A stretch of 39,197 nucleotides of DNA from an uncultured Ruminococcus sp. (GCA_900541495.1 UQKC01000019.1:1-39197), one strand, 5' to 3'. Numbered from the stretch's first letter, positions 1 to 8,771 are shown. Program-made: numbers and translations. The notes: generated from the letters alone by a model not told the origin.

Positions 1-19
1 ATAAATTTGTGTATTAAAC

Positions 20-52
20 GTGCGGATATAGAATCCGCCACTACAGAATTTA
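20..52. repeat. GC-rich dispersed palindrome, copy 1
   Basis: A short inverted repeat has arms GCGGAT and ATCCGC around ATAGA, followed by the CTACAG tail that recurs in the other copies. It is one of at least eight related GC-rich palindromes in the intergenic spaces of this window. It lies just beyond the 3' end of the minus-strand htrA gene. No coding potential is seen. Confidence 0.6.
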
Positions 53-83
53 GGCGTTTTGCGACCAATATGCGGAGCAGAAA

Positions 84-110
84 TAATTCCGAATTCCGCA
101 TTCCGAATTA
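84..110. repeat. AATTCCG heptamer-type repeat
   Basis: A run of near-heptamer units built on AATTCCG and CATTCCG lies immediately downstream of the htrA stop codon. The same unit recurs near 12318, 25466, 30161 and 30302, usually next to the GC-rich palindromes. The function is unknown. Confidence 0.6.
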
Positions 111-115
111 AAATT

Positions 116-1795
116 TTAGTCCACCTTTTGTTCCAGTTTAGCCGTAATTTCAAACGTTGTAACTTCTTCCGTTATCGTTTTGCGGTAGACTGTCAGGGTG
201 ACTTCTTCGCCTGCGATCTTTTCATCGAGTATATCCATTACCGAATCGAGGTCTTTTACCGGCTTGCCGTCTATTTCCGTGATGATATCATACGGCCGGA
301 GGTCTTTTGTTGCAATGTCGCAGGTCGGGTCTACGCTCATTACGCAAAGTCCCGATTCAACGCCGAGGCTGTCGGCGGTTGCGCTGTCCATTGCTATAAA
401 CACGATGCCGAGCTTTGCTCTTCCCGGGACATAGCCGTTTTCGATGAGCGCTTCGGCAACGGGAACTGCGTCGTTTATTTCAATAGCGAAACCTATTCCG
501 TCATATACAACGTGGTCAAGTCCGCCGACCGAGATGCCTATTACCTGACCGTACATATTGACGAGCGCGCCGCCCGAATTTCCGGGGTTGAGTGCGGCAT
601 CGGTCTGTATGCATCGGAGCGTTCCGCTTGATGAATAGTCGGTTTCTATCTCTCTGCCGAGGGCGCTGACATAGCCGAAAGTTATGGAATTTTCAAGGCT
701 TCCGCCTGCGCCGATAACTGCGACCTGTTCGCCGAGGATAACTTCGTCCGAGTTTCCTATCTCAGCCGAAACAAGGTCGTCGGCTTCTATCTTTACCACT
801 GCCAAGTCCTGCTTGCGGTCGATGCCGACAAGCTTCGCTTCAAACTGCCTGCCGTCGTTGAGCTGTGCTTTGAACTGCGCTTCTTCGTCAACAACGTGCG
901 CATTTGTGAGGATATATCCGTCGGTCGAGATGATTATTCCCGAGCCGAGCGAAGTCATCTGATACGGTGTATCGCTGTAAACGCCGATAAGCACCTGCGA
1001 GGGAAGAACTCTCTGCGCAACGCCCTCCGTTGTGAGCAGACCCGTTTCTTCGTCAGCGTAATATTTCGCTTCGAGGACGGGACGGGGAGAGGTGGGGAGG
1101 GTTATCTGAACGCGTTTTGTGTCCTTATCCTTATTTTTTTCGCTTGCGGTCTGTGTTTCGAGCGAACTGAACGGGCTTTCGCTCTTGGTCTTATCGAGAG
1201 CGGCGGCTTTCTTTGCAACAACGACCGACAGAATAACTATCGTCACGAACATCACAGCGATAAGTGCGATTATTATTGCCGTCCAGACGGCGGAAAGGCG
1301 TTTTTTCTTCGGAGGGACGTTCTGAGGTGGATTCGGCTGATCAGGCTGTGCATACTGACCCTGCGGCATAGCTCTGCTGCCGTAGTTCGGAGCATAATAT
1401 CCGTTGGGATAACCGTTTTGACAGCCGTTGTTCGGCGGAGGATATGCGCCGTACTGATACGACGGCGGGGGAGTTTGCCGATTTTGAGCCGTGTTCTGAT
1501 AAGGCTGCGCCGCGCTTTGGTTTTGCGGCGGTATCTGCCGGTACTGCGGTTGGGAAGCTGTCGGCTGACCATAGTTTTGCCCATAGTTTAGCTGTGCAAA
1601 AGCCGACGGCTCGGGATTCGGCTGTCCGATATGCGGCTGAGATGCAAAAGCTTCGGGTGAAGCTGTTTCATTCGGTGTATTTTCGTGCAAAGTCTGCTCG
1701 CTCACCGTTTCGGGCGAAGCGGATTCATCTGCGGTATTTTCCTGCAAAGGCTGAGTATTTTCCGTATTCGGAGTGTTTTCGTCAAAATTATCCAC
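116..1795 (-). CDS. htrA: HtrA/DegP-type membrane-anchored serine protease with PDZ domain
   Basis: This is an S1C-family protease that degrades misfolded proteins outside the cytoplasmic membrane. The 559-residue product has a cytoplasmic N-terminal tail (about 1-168) very rich in Asn, Gln, Pro, Tyr and Gly, a KKKR stop-transfer patch, and a membrane helix at about 169-194. A trypsin-like domain follows with His300 (TNAHV), Asp330 (DRKQDLAVV) and Ser407 (GNSGGAL), then one PDZ domain at about 460-555. The start is a GTG preceded by AAAGGAGG. The gene begins 71 bases after the sensor kinase stop, so it is probably the third gene of a response regulator-kinase-protease operon. In the HtrA family such coupling to a two-component system fits an envelope or secretion-stress response. 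The family assignment is firm; the regulatory role is inferred. The low-complexity tail is unusually long. Confidence 0.95.
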   Translation of the reverse strand: MDNFDENTPNTENTQPLQENTADESASPETVSEQTLHENTPNETASPEAFASQPHIGQPNPEPSAFAQLNYGQNYGQPTASQPQYRQIPPQNQSAAQPYQNTAQNRQTPPPSYQYGAYPPPNNGCQNGYPNGYYAPNYGSRAMPQGQYAQPDQPNPPQNVPPKKKRLSAVWTAIIIALIAVMFVTIVILSVVVAKKAAALDKTKSESPFSSLETQTASEKNKDKDTKRVQITLPTSPRPVLEAKYYADEETGLLTTEGVAQRVLPSQVLIGVYSDTPYQMTSLGSGIIISTDGYILTNAHVVDEEAQFKAQLNDGRQFEAKLVGIDRKQDLAVVKIEADDLVSAEIGNSDEVILGEQVAVIGAGGSLENSITFGYVSALGREIETDYSSSGTLRCIQTDAALNPGNSGGALVNMYGQVIGISVGGLDHVVYDGIGFAIEINDAVPVAEALIENGYVPGRAKLGIVFIAMDSATADSLGVESGLCVMSVDPTCDIATKDLRPYDIITEIDGKPVKDLDSVMDILDEKIAGEEVTLTVYRKTITEEVTTFEITAKLEQKVD

Positions 1796-1866
1796 AATAT
1801 ACCTCCTTTATAAAAGAAGCCGCACAATTACAAGCTATGCGAATGTCTGTAACTGTACGGCAAAAA

Positions 1867-3264
1867 TTAAAGCGTTATTTCAAATTCAACAAAGCTGTTG
1901 GGTTCGCTGCGGACGAGAATTTTTCCGTCGTGGAGCTTTATTATCGAGCGGACAATGGAAAGTCCCAGACCAACGCCCGTTTTGTCGATACCTCTTGAAG
2001 CGTCCGCTTTATAGAAACGATCGAAGACCTTGGATATCTCGTTCGCTTTAAGACCCTCGCCGCTGTTCCTGATGCGGATAACGGACGAACCATCCCTGTT
2101 TTCAAAGGCGAATTCGATATATCCGCCGTCGTTGACGAATTTTACGGCATTTTCAACGAGGTTGTAAAGCACCTGCTGCATAAGGTCGCTGTCGGCGCTG
2201 ACCATAAACCTGCCGTGTTCGATGCCGCGGATCTCGACGTGTTTCGCATCGATGCGCTGTTCAAACATAAGCAAGACCTTGACGAGGAGCGGCATAAGAT
2301 CAAAGGTTTCCTTGGTCATTTCCATTTCGCCCGCTTCATACTTGGAGATGTTGAGCATCGACTTTACAAGTCTTGCAAGTCTGTCGACCTCCTCCGAAAC
2401 GATGCGGAGATAATACTTATGCTTTTCTTTCGGTATAGTTCCGTCGAGGATACCGTCAACGAAGCCGCCGATAGTAGTCATCGGTGTACGAAGTTCGTGC
2501 GAAACATTCGAGATGAAGCTCTTTCGGTTCTCCTCGATAGCTTCGAGCGAGCTTGCCATTTCGTTGAGCGAATTGGCGAGAAAACCAAACTCGTTATCCT
2601 CGGGGACATAGAGCTTTTCGGAGAAATCACCGTTTCCGAATCGCTTTGCTGCAAGGGTCATTTCCTTTACAGGTGTCATCAGATGCTTGACCGCCGCATA
2701 TATCGCAATGAATACAAGAACAAGTATCGCCACCGAAGCGATAGCGAGAGCGATTATAAGCTTGGTCAGATACTGTTGGAGCGGAGCATCGGAAAGCTTT
2801 GAGAAAAGGTAATACTCATTTCCTGCGGATCTGAATTTATAAACAAGGTTGAAAACTGTGCTGGGGTAAAAGTGGTCAAGGCTTGAAAGCTCAAAAAAGC
2901 CCTCATCGCCGACCTTGTTCAGGATATCCTCCCCGATTTTTCTCCCTGTATGAGAACACGGCGGTGCTTCGGAGCAAACCAAAGCAACGCCGTTTGAATC
3001 TGTTAATGTGAAAACTATCTCCGTTGTATCGGTCACGTTCAGATAGATATTGTTAAGATAATCTGTGTTCACCCCGTCAGCCGAATCGATCGAAAGCTTT
3101 GTTATCGACATTATCGTATCGGCATTCGTGATGAGGTAGCCTTTTTTGTCGTTTTTATAAAATTCGGAAGAAATGATTATAAGAACGACCGCAACGCAGA
3201 CAATAGCAGCGGATATTATTGCAGCGCACAGGGTAAAAAACTCGGAGAATACGCTTTTACGCAT
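1867..3264 (-). CDS. Sensor histidine kinase (HAMP-HisKA-HATPase)
   Basis: A membrane sensor kinase of 465 residues. TM1 (about 9-32) and TM2 (about 168-193) flank an extracytoplasmic domain of about 135 residues. A HAMP linker (about 193-245), a HisKA domain with phospho-acceptor His256 in SHELRTP, and an ATPase domain with an N box (ENAVKF, Asn372) and glycine box (GVGLGLS, 430-436) follow. All catalytic motifs are intact. Its start overlaps the end of the response regulator gene by 8 bases, which implies translational coupling. The downstream htrA suggests that it senses an envelope or secretion-stress signal, as CssS does in Bacillus. That parallel is drawn from gene order, not from sensor-domain similarity. 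The actual ligand is unknown. Confidence 0.95.
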   Translation of the reverse strand: MRKSVFSEFFTLCAAIISAAIVCVAVVLIIISSEFYKNDKKGYLITNADTIMSITKLSIDSADGVNTDYLNNIYLNVTDTTEIVFTLTDSNGVALVCSEAPPCSHTGRKIGEDILNKVGDEGFFELSSLDHFYPSTVFNLVYKFRSAGNEYYLFSKLSDAPLQQYLTKLIIALAIASVAILVLVFIAIYAAVKHLMTPVKEMTLAAKRFGNGDFSEKLYVPEDNEFGFLANSLNEMASSLEAIEENRKSFISNVSHELRTPMTTIGGFVDGILDGTIPKEKHKYYLRIVSEEVDRLARLVKSMLNISKYEAGEMEMTKETFDLMPLLVKVLLMFEQRIDAKHVEIRGIEHGRFMVSADSDLMQQVLYNLVENAVKFVNDGGYIEFAFENRDGSSVIRIRNSGEGLKANEISKVFDRFYKADASRGIDKTGVGLGLSIVRSIIKLHDGKILVRSEPNSFVEFEITL

Positions 3265-3958
3265 TTTCTTCCTCTGCTTCGAACTTATAGCCTACGCCCC
3301 AAACTGTCTTGAGCGCCCACTTGTCCGAAACATTTTCAAGCTTTTCACGAAGACGCTTGATGTGAACGTCGATAGTACGGGAGTCGCCGTAATACTCGAA
3401 TCCCCATACTTCGTCAAGAAGCTGATCTCTTGTATAAACGCGGTTCGGGTTGGAAGCGAGGTAGAAGAGGAGTTCAAGCTCCTTTGGAGGTGTATCCATT
3501 ACCTTGCCGTCAACGCGAAGCTCATATCTTGTCATATTTACAACGAGCTTGTCGTAGCGGACTTCCTTGACCTCGGTCTCGGTGCTGCCCTGACCGATAC
3601 GTCTTGAAATCGCCTTGATTCTTGCGATAACTTCCTTTGTATCGAACGGCTTAACGATATAGTCGTCTGCGCCGAGTTCAAGACCGAGGACCTTATCGAA
3701 AGTTTCGCTCTTGGCTGTTATCATTATAATCGGAACATTGGATTTTTTGCGGATCTCACGGCAGACCTGCCAGCCGTCAAGCTCGGGGAGCATGATATCG
3801 AGAAGGATAACATCGGGTTTGAGGGCATTGAACTTAATAAGAGCCTCATCGCCGTCATGAGCAACGATAACTCCGTAGCCTTCCTTTTCGAGATAGAGTT
3901 TTAAAAGTTCGCAGATATTATTATCGTCATCAACGACCAAAACCTTTCCAAGTGACAT
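3257..3958 (-). CDS. OmpR/PhoB-family response regulator
   Basis: A 233-residue DNA-binding response regulator. The receiver domain (1-120) has the acidic cluster Asp10-Asp12, phospho-acceptor Asp54 (ILLDIMLPE), switch Thr81 and Lys103 (VKPF). A winged-helix output domain occupies about 135-228, with the typical TPPKELELL and TIDVHIKRLREKL signatures. It is the first gene of the operon with the overlapping histidine kinase and htrA, so the operon may be autoregulated. The ATG start is preceded by an AGGAGG-type site. The target promoter cannot be read from sequence alone. Confidence 0.96.
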   Translation of the reverse strand: MSLGKVLVVDDDNNICELLKLYLEKEGYGVIVAHDGDEALIKFNALKPDVILLDIMLPELDGWQVCREIRKKSNVPIIMITAKSETFDKVLGLELGADDYIVKPFDTKEVIARIKAISRRIGQGSTETEVKEVRYDKLVVNMTRYELRVDGKVMDTPPKELELLFYLASNPNRVYTRDQLLDEVWGFEYYGDSRTIDVHIKRLREKLENVSDKWALKTVWGVGYKFEAEEENA

Positions 3959-4050
3959 AATTATTTCCTCCTATCGTTTTTTTGATCTATTCTGAAAAAG
4001 CATATATTAATGTACGATTTTAATACTAAACATAATACTACTTATAACTA

Positions 4051-4059
4051 ATTATAGCA
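4051..4059 (-). promoter_or_regulatory. Possible extended -10 promoter for the two-component operon
   Basis: On the minus strand TGCTATAAT gives an extended -10 element about 95 bases upstream of the response regulator start, in a very AT-rich gap. No good -35 box sits 17 bases upstream. This is a weak prediction. Confidence 0.35.
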
Positions 4060-4203
4060 AATATCAGGACAAAATATATAAATTTTTATGAATAGATTAT
4101 TTCTTAATTGTAAATTTCATAAAAGCATAATTAAATTTCCCAAAATCTATAAAATTCCGTTCATTTTTAGGGTTTTCTATGCTTTCTGTCGTGACATTTT
4201 TCG

Positions 4204-5667
4204 TCAAATGACTTCTTTAAGGATAAGATAAGCCATTGTTGCGATCGACTTAGCCTCGACATAATTTCTGTCTACCTTGAAATTGCCCTCTGTGAGCATA
4301 TTTTTAAGCTCGGAAACACGCTCGAAGCCTTTGAGAGCCTCCTGCATATTCGGGATAACGAAGTACGACTTCTGCATAATATGTCTGATCTCGGTACGGA
4401 TACCCGACGGAATCTCGGGAGCGTTCGGGTCGATGTCGAACTCAGCTGTTTCGAGGTTTTCAAGCGGAACGCCTGCATTTTCCTGCATCTTTTCCGAAAT
4501 AGAGATAGCTGCCTGTCTGCCGAAAACGAGCGCTTCGAGCAGAGAGTTTGAAGCAAGGCGGTTGTTGCCGTGAACGCCCGTGTGGGAACATTCGCCGACA
4601 GCATAAAGTCCGTCGACCGTTGTCTGAGCGTGGGTATTTACGTTGATGCCGCCCATTAAGTAGTGCTGGCATGGGTAGATCGGGATACGGTCGGTCGTCA
4701 TATCGATGCCCTGTTCAAGCAGGTACTTATATATCATCGGGAAGCGAGCCTTGATGAACTCGGGGTCTTTGTGCGAGATATCGAGGTAGAAATCATCCGA
4801 ATTAGTTCTTCTTGCTTCGCTGATTATCGAGTGCGAAACAACGTCACGGGGAGCAAGCTCCAGACGCTCGTCATAGTTCTGCATAAAGCGTTCGCCGTCG
4901 CAGTTGAGGAGGTAAGCGCCCTCGCCGCGGACTGCTTCGGAAATGAGGAAGCACTCTCTTGTGTGCTTGTTGTTGAAAGCGGTAGGGTGGAACTGAATGA
5001 GCGAGAGGTTCTTGATATTTGCGCCCATTTCGTAAGCGGCTGTGATGCCGTCGCCAGTTGCGATAGCGGAGTTCGTGGTGTATTCGTAGATTCTGCCGAT
5101 GCCGCCCGTTGCAAGGATAACGTAACGGGAGTTATAGGTAGAATGTTCATCGTTCACGCAGATATCGGCGGAGAAGCCGGTTCCCGTCTTTTTCAGTTCG
5201 CAGAGGAGAGCGTTCTCGAGAATATCAATATTCGGCGACTTTTTAACAGCTTCCTGAAGCTTTGAGGTTATCTCGAAGCCCGTTGAATCGCGGTGGTGGA
5301 AGATCCTGTGGCGGCAGTGTCCGCCCTCGAGGGTCTTATGATAGTTGCCGTTCTCGTCCTTATCGAAGTCAACGCCGTAGCCGATGATCTCCTCGATCTC
5401 GTGAGCGGCTTCGGTAACAAGGATTTTGAGCGAATCGGGGTTGTTCTTATATCCGCCTGCGATAAGGGTATCCTTTGTATGGAGCTGGATATTGTCGTCA
5501 ACGGGCTTATAGACAGCCGCGATGCCGCCCTGAGCGAGTGCGGAGTTGCAGAGTATCATTTCTCTTTTTGTGATAAGCAGTATTTTCAGCTCTTTCGGCA
5601 GGTTCAAAGCGGAATACAGACCGCCTGCGCCCGTTCCTGCAATAATAACGTCATAATTTTTGGACAT
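4204..5667 (-). CDS. nadB: L-aspartate oxidase (quinolinate pathway, NAD synthesis)
   Basis: A flavoprotein that oxidises L-aspartate to iminoaspartate, the first step of de novo NAD synthesis; NadA then makes quinolinate. The FAD-binding N-terminus shows IAGTGAGGLYSAL. The fumarate-reductase-like capping region has HPTAF, EAVRGEGAYL and the active-site YPCQHYLMGG segment. The ATG at 5667 is chosen over an in-frame ATG 18 codons upstream because AAAGGAAG lies just before it and the protein then begins at MSKNYDVIIAG. The product is 487 residues, shorter than typical enzymes of about 530-540, so the C-terminal helical domain is reduced. No nadA or nadC is adjacent, which is unusual because the three are often an operon. 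In an anaerobe the electron acceptor would be fumarate rather than oxygen (family knowledge). Confidence 0.93.
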   Translation of the reverse strand: MSKNYDVIIAGTGAGGLYSALNLPKELKILLITKREMILCNSALAQGGIAAVYKPVDDNIQLHTKDTLIAGGYKNNPDSLKILVTEAAHEIEEIIGYGVDFDKDENGNYHKTLEGGHCRHRIFHHRDSTGFEITSKLQEAVKKSPNIDILENALLCELKKTGTGFSADICVNDEHSTYNSRYVILATGGIGRIYEYTTNSAIATGDGITAAYEMGANIKNLSLIQFHPTAFNNKHTRECFLISEAVRGEGAYLLNCDGERFMQNYDERLELAPRDVVSHSIISEARRTNSDDFYLDISHKDPEFIKARFPMIYKYLLEQGIDMTTDRIPIYPCQHYLMGGINVNTHAQTTVDGLYAVGECSHTGVHGNNRLASNSLLEALVFGRQAAISISEKMQENAGVPLENLETAEFDIDPNAPEIPSGIRTEIRHIMQKSYFVIPNMQEALKGFERVSELKNMLTEGNFKVDRNYVEAKSIATMAYLILKEVI

Positions 5668-5868
5668 AACTATACTTCCTTTGATATGTATAAAATTCAC
5701 GTTCGGTACCGATGTATTCACCTATAGGAAAACGTTCACTTCGAAGTCAGAACGATGACAATGTTCCGAGCAAAATTTTCCGAACCGCTCGCATTATGAA
5801 AAATCCGACCTTTAACACGCGTTCAAAATCAGCCGCGTTTTGTACAGAATTTTCTCACATAAACACTT
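5668..5868 (-). other. Long nadB 5' leader (about 200 nt)
   Basis: Between the predicted nadB promoter and its start codon lies a leader of about 200 nt. It contains the palindrome ACTTCGAAGT and a GAGC/GCTC inverted pair. I recognise no known riboswitch class and no coding sequence. Confidence 0.4.
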
Positions 5869-5874
5869 AATATA

Positions 5875-5903
5875 ATTATAACACAAGAAATCACAAAAAT
5901 CAA
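5875..5903 (-). promoter_or_regulatory. nadB promoter
   Basis: On the minus strand TTGATT and TATAAT are separated by 17 bases, a good SigA-type match. It faces nadB and lies just beyond the terminator of the upstream ABC ATPase gene, so nadB is probably monocistronic. Confidence 0.65.
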
Positions 5904-5965
5904 TTATTATTGCATATTTTTTGCTGAAATTATGCAAAAGAGCACATATTTTGCACCAAAACAGC

Positions 5966-5998
5966 AAAAAAGGCTGCCACACGAACCGTATGGCAGCC
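5966..5998 (-). terminator. Rho-independent terminator of the ABC ATPase gene
   Basis: The perfect 8-bp arms GGCTGCCA and TGGCAGCC enclose an 11-nt loop and are followed on the minus strand by six T residues. It lies about 20 bases after the minus-strand ATPase stop codon. Confidence 0.85.
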
Positions 5999-6020
5999 AT
6001 AATGTTTACTTAGAAAACAA

Positions 6021-7163
6021 TCAGTTAACAATTGTCTTTTCAGTTTCCTTATCAAAGATGTGAACCTTATTAGGATCGAGAGCAACCTTGATAGTATCCT
6101 GAGGACGGGCAGTTGATCTTGGGTCAACTCTTGCTGTGAGGGGGATACCCTGGCAGTTGAGGTAGAGGTAAACTTCTGCGCCCATCATTTCTGTAATTTC
6201 AACATCAGCATCAATGATACCTGTCTTAGCAGAGGAGATGAACATTTCTTCATCGTGGATATTCTCAGGACGGATACCCATGATGATCTCCTTATCAACA
6301 TAGTTGGAGAGAACATTCTCATCAACCTTTGCTTCAGGAAGTTCAACATAGTACTTAACGCCTCTGGAAGTCTTGGTGTCTTCAGAACCGAATTCAATTG
6401 TGTACTTGCCTTCGATCTTTCTGAGAACAGCATCAACGAAGTTCATCTGAGGTGAACCCATGAATCCTGCAACGAAGAGGTTAACAGGGTTGGAGTAGAG
6501 GTTCTGAGGAGAGTCAACCTGCTGAATGAAGCCGTCCTTCATAACAACGATACGGTCACCCATTGTCATAGCTTCTGTCTGGTCATGAGTTACATAGATA
6601 AATGTAGTACCGAGCTTCTGGTGGAGCTTGGAGATCTCGGTTCTCATCTGTGCACGGAGCTTTGCATCGAGGTTGGAAAGAGGCTCGTCGAGGAGGAAGA
6701 CCTGAGGTTCACGAACGATAGCACGGCCGAGCGCAACACGCTGACGCTGACCACCGGAGAGAGCCTTTGGCTTTCTGTCGAGGAGGTGGGAAATATCGAG
6801 GCTGCGGGCAGCTTCTTCAACCTTACGGCTGATCTCGTCCTTAGGAACCTTACGGAGCTTAAGGCCGAATGCCATGTTCTCGAATACTGTCATATGAGGA
6901 TAAAGAGCGTAGTTCTGGAAAACCATCGCGATATCTCTGTCCTTAGGAGCAACGTCGTTAACAAGACGATCTCCGATATAAAGTTCACCTTCGGAGATTT
7001 CTTCAAGTCCTGCGATCATACGGAGAGTAGTGGACTTACCGCAGCCGGAAGGACCAACGAGGATGATGAATTCCTTATCTTTGATTTCAAGGTTAACATC
7101 TGAAACGGCTACAACACCGCCGGGGTATTTCTTATAAATTGAACGAAGTGACAAACTTGCCAT
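6021..7163 (-). CDS. msmK: MsmK/UgpC-type sugar ABC transporter ATPase
   Basis: A 380-residue ATPase that powers carbohydrate ABC importers of the CUT1 family. Visible motifs are Walker A GPSGCGKST (37-45), the Q loop (VFQNYALYPHM), signature LSGGQRQR (135-142), Walker B VFLLDEP with D-loop SNLDAKLR, and the switch His in THDQTEAM. A C-terminal OB/TOBE-like regulatory region occupies about 235-375. It stands alone: no permease or binding-protein genes are near, and it has its own promoter and terminator. Orphan ATPases of this family commonly serve several sugar importers, so this one probably energises cello-oligosaccharide or similar uptake encoded elsewhere. Codon choice is strongly biased, consistent with high expression. 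The symbol is by family; ugpC would be an equally good name. Confidence 0.93.
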   Translation of the reverse strand: MASLSLRSIYKKYPGGVVAVSDVNLEIKDKEFIILVGPSGCGKSTTLRMIAGLEEISEGELYIGDRLVNDVAPKDRDIAMVFQNYALYPHMTVFENMAFGLKLRKVPKDEISRKVEEAARSLDISHLLDRKPKALSGGQRQRVALGRAIVREPQVFLLDEPLSNLDAKLRAQMRTEISKLHQKLGTTFIYVTHDQTEAMTMGDRIVVMKDGFIQQVDSPQNLYSNPVNLFVAGFMGSPQMNFVDAVLRKIEGKYTIEFGSEDTKTSRGVKYYVELPEAKVDENVLSNYVDKEIIMGIRPENIHDEEMFISSAKTGIIDADVEITEMMGAEVYLYLNCQGIPLTARVDPRSTARPQDTIKVALDPNKVHIFDKETEKTIVN

Positions 7164-7194
7164 GTTAATAGGACCTCCTACATTTAAATTGTCT

Positions 7195-7210
7195 GCCGAG
7201 CATACTCGGC
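7195..7210 (-). promoter_or_regulatory. 5'-UTR hairpin of the ABC ATPase mRNA
   Basis: GCCGAG and CTCGGC form a perfect 6-bp stem with a 4-nt loop close to the predicted transcript 5' end and upstream of the AGGAGG site. It could stabilise the message. There is no poly-T, so it is not a terminator. Confidence 0.5.
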
Positions 7211-7219
7211 TCTATTAAT

Positions 7220-7249
7220 ATAATACCAAAAGTGGGGAGTAAATTTCAA
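7220..7249 (-). promoter_or_regulatory. Promoter of the ABC ATPase gene
   Basis: On the minus strand TTGAAA is followed after 18 bases by TATTAT, about 60 bases upstream of the start codon. Confidence 0.6.
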
Positions 7250-7345
7250 GTCACTTATTAACTAAACTTATAAAAACTTATTTATTTAGTTTGACGAAAA
7301 AGCAAATATTTGTAAGTTACTGGAAATTTCGAGATAAAATTATAT

Positions 7346-8074
7346 CTAAATATTTTCGGTTTCTTTGTGCAACATTTCTCTCCACTCGCCGAGAGCGAGG
7401 TTTTCATCAAGCTTAACGCCGCCTATCGAAATGCGTTTAAGATACAATACCTTGTTGTTCCGAGCCTGCGCCATACGCTTTATCTGGTGGTACACACCCT
7501 CGCGGATCGTTATGAGAACTTCGCGCGGATCGGCGAGAATTTCAAGCTTTGCAGGCAGGCAGACATCACCGCCGTCTATCGCAAGGCCCTCTTCAAAGGC
7601 TTTTACATCGTCCTCAGTCGCAGGGTTTTCAAGCTTTGCGAAATAGGTCTTGTCAACGTGATGCTTCGGGGATAGGATATTGTGCGCAAGAACGCCGTCG
7701 TCCGTGATAAAAACGAAGCCCTCGGTGTCCTTGTCGAGCCTTCCTGCGGGGAAAAGTCCCTCGCGGCGTATGCTGTCGGGGAGAAGTTCGAGAACGGTCT
7801 TCGATTCGCCGTCCTTTGTTGAGCATACAACGCCCTGCGGCTTGTTCATCATTATATATATGTGCTTGCGGTAGATGACTTCCCTGCCCTCAGAGCATAC
7901 GGTGTCTTTTTCGGGGTCGATCTTCATATCGAAAAGCTTTGCGACCGTACCGCCGACCGTTACAACTCTGCGCTTTATGAGTTCTTTCGCTTCGGAGCGC
8001 GTTATGCCGAGCTGTGCCGAGAGGAATTTGTCAAGGCGCTGTATATCTTTTTTAGGAACTTTGGGTTCGCTCAT
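7346..8074 (-). CDS. RsuA/RluB-family rRNA pseudouridine synthase
   Basis: A 242-residue enzyme that isomerises a specific uridine of rRNA to pseudouridine. An S4 RNA-binding domain (about 10-65, RLDKFLSAQLGITRSEA) precedes the catalytic fold. The active-site motif is GRLDKDTEG with catalytic Asp114, and MMNKPQGVVCS is the family's second signature. The RsuA branch (16S, position 516 in E. coli) is likeliest from the length and the SPKHHVDKTY segment, but RluB/RluE-type targets cannot be excluded. The gene overlaps the end of the flavin reductase gene by one base (TAATG), so the two are co-translated. Confidence 0.92.
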   Translation of the reverse strand: MSEPKVPKKDIQRLDKFLSAQLGITRSEAKELIKRRVVTVGGTVAKLFDMKIDPEKDTVCSEGREVIYRKHIYIMMNKPQGVVCSTKDGESKTVLELLPDSIRREGLFPAGRLDKDTEGFVFITDDGVLAHNILSPKHHVDKTYFAKLENPATEDDVKAFEEGLAIDGGDVCLPAKLEILADPREVLITIREGVYHQIKRMAQARNNKVLYLKRISIGGVKLDENLALGEWREMLHKETENI

Positions 8075-8682
8075 TATTTTCCGCCGTCCTTTCTGATATT
8101 TCGGTTATAGGACTTGTTTTTCGCCTTTTTCGCCACGGAAAAGCCGAATTCACCAAGTTTTCTTCCTATCGAGAAATATTCGCCGTGTGAATAGGCGAGA
8201 AGTCCTGCCTGCTGAAGATTTATCTTTCCCTTGCTGTCGATATAGCGCTCATCGGCGGAAATTGCGACAACATCTGCGATGAACATATCGTGAGTGCCGT
8301 AGTTTTTGACCTCTCTGACCTTACATTCGAGCGAAAGCGGACTTTCCGCGATAACGGGCGCTTTTACGGCCGAAGCTTCTTCAAGCGTGAGGTTACACTG
8401 CTTTATCTTGTCCATATCCTTGCCGCTGCGAACGCCGACAAAGTCCGTTTCACGAACGAGCTTTGAGGTGGTGAGGTTTATAACAAACTCGCCCGTTTCC
8501 ATTATTATTGCGTGAGAGTGGCGTGAGGGGCGAACCGAGATGTAAACTATCGGCGGCTTTGTGTTTATAACGCCTGTCCACGCACAGGTAAGTACGTTCG
8601 CTTTGTGCATATCTCCGCAGCTTACCATTACCGCAGGCAGAGGGGAGATAAGCGTTCCCGGTGCTAAAATTTTTCTTCCCAT
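8074..8682 (-). CDS. Flavin reductase-like FMN-binding protein (flavoredoxin type)
   Basis: A 202-residue protein of the split-barrel flavin reductase family, with the N-terminal TLISPLPAVMVSCGD strand, the RPSRHSHAIIMETGEFVIN core and the GTHDMFIADVV segment that shapes the FMN site. Members transfer electrons via FMN in anaerobes or act as flavin reductases. The partner is unknown. The ATG is preceded by GAGGAA. It is the first gene of a two-gene unit with the pseudouridine synthase, whose job is unrelated. Confidence 0.85.
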   Translation of the reverse strand: MGRKILAPGTLISPLPAVMVSCGDMHKANVLTCAWTGVINTKPPIVYISVRPSRHSHAIIMETGEFVINLTTSKLVRETDFVGVRSGKDMDKIKQCNLTLEEASAVKAPVIAESPLSLECKVREVKNYGTHDMFIADVVAISADERYIDSKGKINLQQAGLLAYSHGEYFSIGRKLGEFGFSVAKKAKNKSYNRNIRKDGGK

Positions 8683-8742
8683 ATTAATTCCTCTTATAAA
8701 AAATAAATGATATTTTGTACATAAAAATGTTAAATCTGCTAA

Positions 8743-8771
8743 TTGAAAGACTTTACTAAAAATGGTATACT
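8743..8771 (+). promoter_or_regulatory. Promoter of the putative metalloprotease gene
   Basis: TTGAAA and TATACT are separated by 17 bases. They are followed by AGGAGGTG and an ATG at 8808. The leader is only about 30 nt. Confidence 0.7.
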
